A stretch of 64,000 bases of DNA, taken from positions 124,001 through 188,000 of the forward strand of contig ML241305.1 in assembly GCA_005239435.1 (NCBI GenBank), given 5' to 3'. Position numbers and translations under genes: made by a program. Origin of the DNA: Halorussus salinisoli. GTDB taxonomy: Archaea; Halobacteriota; Halobacteria; Halobacteriales; Haladaptataceae. This document shows, piece by piece, positions 60,706 through 64,000 of the stretch (the first letter of the stretch is position 1; each line of letters begins with the position of its first letter). The notes beneath the pieces are model-generated. The model was given only the letters and a program-made list of their open reading frames with translations, was not told the origin of the DNA and ran no database searches.

Positions 60706-60909
60706 GTCGAACGCCACGCCCGGCCCGAACCTAAGTTCCGCCGATTCGGGCAATATCCGAACGCGAGACGTGAGACAAGGCCTCCGATCGGTGGCGTCGA
60801 GAGGAGCACGTACGGCGGTCGTGGCTGATGGAACTGGACTGATTTCGGAAGTCCACCTGACGAGGGTCGGTTGGCTTGCCACCGCGTCTCCGAACACTCT
60901 GTCGCCCGT
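60706..60909. other. Spacer upstream of the amine oxidase gene
   Basis: About 200 bp, nothing recognised apart from sequence that should hold the minus-strand promoter of the amine oxidase gene. Confidence 0.3.
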
Positions 60910-60943
60910 AGGTTCAAGTACAAAGACGGGACGAACCCCGTCC
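60910..60943 (+). promoter_or_regulatory. Orphan promoter with shared pilus-locus motif, copy P3
   Basis: TTCAAG at 60913-60918, then GACGGGACGAACCC and ATG at 60944, with the same 28-nt spacing as P1, P2 and P4. The frame after the ATG stops after two codons (ATG CTC TGA), and no other gene starts here until nreA at 61072, which has its own TATA-like box (TTCAAA, 61041-61046). Confidence 0.55.
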
Positions 60944-61071
60944 ATGCTCTGAGAGTCGCCGCGGGGGAGGTAAGCGAAATCGGCGGTGCGGCTTCCCCGC
61001 GACCGGACAGCACCACCTGTACGCCACAGCGCGAGTAAGGTTCAAATCGCTCGGGTTCCAAGGAGCGACGA

Positions 61072-62331
61072 ATGCGTCTCGACGAGTACATCGAGGGCCT
61101 CGGCCCGGACGAAACCGACCGCAAACGTCGCCTCGCCGAGGAGAAGTCCTACGAGATTCTCGACTACGTTGACGACTTCCAGGACCGCTTCTCCGAAGTC
61201 ACGCAGGGCGACTCGCTGGTCGGCAGCACCTCTCCGTCGGTGTTCGTCGGACGGTCGAACTACCCCGACGTCTCGACCGGCATCCTCTCGCCCGTCGGCG
61301 AGGAGGACCGCGCCTCCGAGTTCACCACGAGTAGCGAGTGGTACGAGCGCGGCCTCGACATCGACAACGTGCTCCAGTACCGGACCGGCCTGCTGAACTC
61401 CAACCACTCGGCGAACGTGGACAACGTCGACGACGTGTGGGACGGGTTCGTCGGCACCCAGCGCGAGGTCGCCATCGCCGACCGCCCGGTAGACGTGGAA
61501 ATCGGCCTCTCGGACTCCATCGACCTCGACGTGGACGTGGACGAGATTACGACCCCGACCGGCCCCTCGGCCCGCGCTACCTCGGCGGATCTCACCGAGA
61601 ACCCCCACGTACCGCGCCCGGTGAAGAAGACCCTCGAAGACGACGACTGGCAGGCACAGGGCGCGATGACCTATCTCTACCGGCGGGGGTTCGACGTGTA
61701 CGAGATAAACGACATCCTCTCGGCGGGCGCGCTCGGCCGGGGTCAGAACCGGCGACTCGTCCCGACGCGGTGGTCCATCACCGCGGTCGACGACACCATC
61801 GGAAAGTTCCTGCGCGGCCAGATTCAGACCCGCCCCAGCATCGATCAAACGCAGGTCTGGGTCAACGAGTACATCGGCAACCGCTACTGGGTCGTACTCA
61901 CGCCCGGCCAGTGGGAGTACGAACTCGTCGAGATGAAGGCACCGGGGAGCATCTGGAACCAGGACCCGAACGGCGAGACGTGGATGGGGAGCGCCCACGA
62001 GGGGTTCGAGGGCCGAACCGGATACGTCGACGAGACGGCGGGCGCGTACTACGCCTCTCGACTCGCGGTCCTCGAACACCTCGAATCGGTCGGACGGCAG
62101 GCCAAGTGTCTCGTCCTCAGGGAAGTCTCGGACGACTACTGGGCACCGGTCGGCGTCTGGCAGATCCGCGAGAGCGTCCGCAACGCCTTCGAGGGCGAGC
62201 ACGGCGAGGCTGAGACGTTCCACGGCGCGGTCCGCGAAATCGCGCCACAGCTTCCGGTCTCGCTGGCCGCACTCCGGCGCAAATCCCACATGCTCTCGGG
62301 ATTGCAGGCGAACCTCGCGGACTTCTCCTGA
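61072..62331 (+). CDS. nreA: DNA repair protein NreA
   Basis: A 419-residue archaeal NreA, involved in DNA damage repair with PCNA. The last residues QANLADFS match the PIP-box consensus (QxxLxxF). Other conserved-looking blocks: GSTSPSVFVGRSNYPDVSTGILSP near the N-terminus, and WYERGLDIDNVLQYRTGLLNSN. No N-terminal zinc finger is visible. TTCAAA at 61041-61046, 28 nt before the ATG, suggests a leaderless start. Confidence 0.93.
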   Translation: MRLDEYIEGLGPDETDRKRRLAEEKSYEILDYVDDFQDRFSEVTQGDSLVGSTSPSVFVGRSNYPDVSTGILSPVGEEDRASEFTTSSEWYERGLDIDNVLQYRTGLLNSNHSANVDNVDDVWDGFVGTQREVAIADRPVDVEIGLSDSIDLDVDVDEITTPTGPSARATSADLTENPHVPRPVKKTLEDDDWQAQGAMTYLYRRGFDVYEINDILSAGALGRGQNRRLVPTRWSITAVDDTIGKFLRGQIQTRPSIDQTQVWVNEYIGNRYWVVLTPGQWEYELVEMKAPGSIWNQDPNGETWMGSAHEGFEGRTGYVDETAGAYYASRLAVLEHLESVGRQAKCLVLREVSDDYWAPVGVWQIRESVRNAFEGEHGEAETFHGAVREIAPQLPVSLAALRRKSHMLSGLQANLADFS

Positions 62332-62373
62332 GCGTCGTCCGGAGGGCGAGTCGTCGTTCGCGTGAGAAGGCTT

Positions 62374-62622
62374 ATGATGCTACTCGAACCAGTTCCGAAC
62401 GTGATTCCCCTGCAGGTCGGCGTCCCCGGCGGTATCGAGTTGCTGATAATCCTCCTCGTCGCGCTCCTCGTGTTCGGTCTCCCGGTAGTGTTGATCGGCG
62501 GCGGTCTCTACCTCTATCGTCAGTCCCAGTCCGACCGACCCGCCAGCGAGGAAGTCGAGGCGCTCCGACGGGAAGTCGAGCGCCTCCGCGAAGACATCGA
62601 CCAGTTAAACGACGAGAAGTAG
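62374..62622 (+). CDS. TatA-like small membrane protein with coiled-coil tail
   Basis: An 82-residue protein. The N-terminus VPNVIPLQVGVPGGIELLIILLVALLVFG resembles the TatA helix in this same window, but instead of the TatA hinge it continues into a second hydrophobic run (PVVLIGGGLYLY) and then a coiled coil (EEVEALRREVERLREDIDQL). Either the ATG at 62374 or 62377 may be used. Some haloarchaeal annotations label such proteins TatA; it lacks the usual amphipathic helix, so I treat it as TatA-like only. Confidence 0.65.
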   Translation: MMLLEPVPNVIPLQVGVPGGIELLIILLVALLVFGLPVVLIGGGLYLYRQSQSDRPASEEVEALRREVERLREDIDQLNDEK

Positions 62623-63072
62623 CTACGCGGTGTCGAGGTTCGACCACGCCTCGTCGACGAACTCGCCGGTCTCGTTCACGATCGACTCCCACTCGTCGTC
62701 GTCGGGAGCCATCCCGGCGAGTCGCGCGACCTTCATGATGCTGACGTGGTAGACGGTCTGTCTTCCGGGTTCTTCCTCCCAGACGACCACGTTACACGGG
62801 AACAGCGCGCCGATTCGGTTGTCGCTCGCGTCGAGCGCCCGGTTCGCCATGTTGGGATTGCACGCACCCAACACGTAGTAGTGGTCGCGGTCCGCGCCGA
62901 TTTTCTCGGCCAGCATGTCGGAGGCCGAGAACTCGGTGGCGACGCCGAAACCGGCGTCGGTGAACGCCTCGCGGACGTGTTCGACCGCTTCCTCGTGGTC
63001 CATTTCGAGCGTCGCTCGCTTCTCGCCGATGTCTTCGCCGCCGAGTTGCGTAGGGTCTATTGGAAGACTCAT
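62623..63072 (-). CDS. DUF302-family protein
   Basis: A 149-residue protein with the DUF302 pattern: HEEAVEHVREAFTDAGFGVATEFSASDMLAEKIG, then YYVLGACNPNMANRALDASDNRIGALFPCNVVVWEE. Two cysteines (ACNP and FPCN) are in the positions seen in many members. DUF302 proteins are of unknown function, possibly involved in heme, redox or stress. The gene converges on the TatA-like gene, whose stop is adjacent to its own (62622/62623). Confidence 0.9.
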   Translation of the reverse strand: MSLPIDPTQLGGEDIGEKRATLEMDHEEAVEHVREAFTDAGFGVATEFSASDMLAEKIGADRDHYYVLGACNPNMANRALDASDNRIGALFPCNVVVWEEEPGRQTVYHVSIMKVARLAGMAPDDDEWESIVNETGEFVDEAWSNLDTA

Positions 63073-63135
63073 GCAATACTACCTTCGCGTCGGAGAGTAA
63101 AAAGCCCGCGCCCGCCGGCCGTCGTTGCGAGGTAG

Positions 63136-63816
63136 TCACACCGGAATCGGAAGCCACTGAAGCCACCGGACGACCTGCTCGGGTGGCAACAGCGGCGGGT
63201 GAAGTACCAACCAGTCCAACAGGCCCAGTCCGAGGCCGTGGGCCACTACCGAGGGGAGTATCGAGTTGCTCTTGTAGTCCACCGCGCCGAACAGCACGTC
63301 GGTCGGTCCCGACAGCATCAGTTCTATCGGGGGTTTGTACATGTGGTGGAAGGCGTACACTACGGGGCTGATGAACACGCTCTTGAACCCGATTTCGCGC
63401 ACGCCGACGCAGAGCAGGCCCCGGTAGTAGGTCTCGGCCGCCAGCGCGATGAGAAACTGCATGACGGCGTGGGGGAGGAACTGCCCGAGCGCGGAACTCG
63501 TCTCCCACATCGGGTAGTAGGTCCGAATCGTCGGTAGCGACGACCCCACGACGTAGAACGGGAGGACGAACAGCGACAACAGGACGGTGTTGCGAATCGC
63601 GGTCCGGTCGACCCTGTATCCGAGGTGACGACCGTGCCGAACGCCGAGCGCGAGGGGTGCGAGAATGTAGACGACGGTGTCTCGGACGAGTCGCTCGTTG
63701 AGTCCGCGCACCTCCCACGCCATCCAGACCCCGGTCAGGACTGCTCCGGCGAGGAGCGCGCGCTGGACCCAACTCAGCCGGGCGAACCCCCGGCGGACCG
63801 ACCGAGCGACCGACAC
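63136..63816 (-). CDS. CPBP-type intramembrane metalloprotease-like protein
   Basis: A 226-residue protein with about seven membrane helices. The CPBP (CAAX protease/bacteriocin-processing) motifs are partly recognisable: AAETYYRGLL for motif 1 (where most have EExxxR), FHHMYKPP for motif 2, and VVAHGLGLGLLD for motif 3. The first Glu of motif 1 is Ala here, so activity is uncertain. Start is GTG at 63816. It follows the partial gene at 63818 by 1 nt on the same strand. Confidence 0.75.
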   Translation of the reverse strand: MSVARSVRRGFARLSWVQRALLAGAVLTGVWMAWEVRGLNERLVRDTVVYILAPLALGVRHGRHLGYRVDRTAIRNTVLLSLFVLPFYVVGSSLPTIRTYYPMWETSSALGQFLPHAVMQFLIALAAETYYRGLLCVGVREIGFKSVFISPVVYAFHHMYKPPIELMLSGPTDVLFGAVDYKSNSILPSVVAHGLGLGLLDWLVLHPPLLPPEQVVRWLQWLPIPV

Positions 63817-63817
63817 G

Positions 63818-64000
63818 CTACTCGTCGGCCGTCGGGACCGGTCCCGTGCCGGTCACCCCGCGGACCAGTTCGAGAAACTCCTGACGGCTCTCGAAGTAGG
63901 ACTCGTCGACTTGTTCCAGGAGGTCGGCCAGCTCACGCGGGCCGTCGGGCGTCCGAATGGTCGCCTCCTCCTTCCGGAGGATTTCGCTCTTCTGTACCGG
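63818..64000 (-). CDS. C-terminal part of a small acidic protein (runs off the window)
   Basis: The last 60 codons of a gene that begins beyond 64000, ending in TAG at 63818-63820. The visible part (EILRKEEATIRTPDGPRELADLLEQVDESYFESRQEFLELVRG) is helical and acidic, like a haloarchaeal DUF5789-type domain, but I cannot assign it. It sits 1 nt before the CPBP-like gene, so the two may be co-transcribed. Confidence 0.6.
   Translation of the reverse strand, partial: PVQKSEILRKEEATIRTPDGPRELADLLEQVDESYFESRQEFLELVRGVTGTGPVPTADE

Overview
The window is chromosomal DNA of a halophilic archaeon (class Halobacteria; gene content resembles Halorussus-like genera, but the genus is a guess). It is very GC rich, the proteins are strongly acidic, many starts look leaderless (a TATA-like box about 25-30 nt before ATG or GTG), and it carries haloarchaeal hallmarks: bacterioruberin genes, S-layer glycoproteins with PGF-CTERM tails plus archaeosortase A, a TFB, CetZ, diphthine synthase, NreA and Trm5.

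Layout. 1-2751: carotenoid genes (end of a crtD-like desaturase, lyeJ, cruF, convergent crtB). 2937-7241: small zinc-ribbon protein, secreted PQQ-type beta-propeller, TIM-barrel isomerase, membrane-anchored acidic protein, saccharopine-dehydrogenase-like protein. 7264-8923: a lower-GC patch of orphan genes ending at tRNA-Thr(CGU), possibly a decayed integrated element. 8992-12300: trm5, a Na+/H+ antiporter, dph5. 12755-18642: artA next to two tandem S-layer glycoprotein paralogues with homologous leaders and promoters. 19013-24322: tandem glyoxalase, DRG GTPase, ribosomal protein L11 alone, a wHTH regulator, coaBC. 24370-30470: seven-gene Mrp/Mnh antiporter operon, divergent from hpt. 31447-40839: tatA, tRNA-Arg(CCU), peroxiredoxin, a GT81-like glycosyltransferase, MFS transporter, aldo/keto reductase, DHH phosphoesterase, an SDR and a short DUF5791-like protein.

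41311-59094 holds the most unusual part. Three pieces of a Tad/type-IV-pilus-like system are scattered: a four-gene set of secreted or membrane proteins (41311-45821, minus), a coiled-coil plus membrane pair (54004-55025, plus), and a TadA-type ATPase with TadC-type membrane protein (55462-59094, plus). The ATPase gene has an apparent one-base frameshift. All three pieces start behind a shared promoter and start-site motif, of which a fourth copy at 60910-60943 has no gene. Two of the pieces are bracketed by inverted copies of a roughly 170-240 bp intergenic element present seven times in the window. Its hairpin keeps pairing through compensatory base changes. Between these pieces lie ordinary housekeeping genes: phosphodiesterase, a catalytically dead DHH paralogue, ppa, padR, rnhA, tfb, cetZ. 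59512-64000: a flavin amine oxidase, nreA, a TatA-like small membrane protein, a DUF302 protein, a CPBP-type membrane protein and a partial gene.

No CRISPR array, rRNA, intact transposase or integrase, or prophage module was found.
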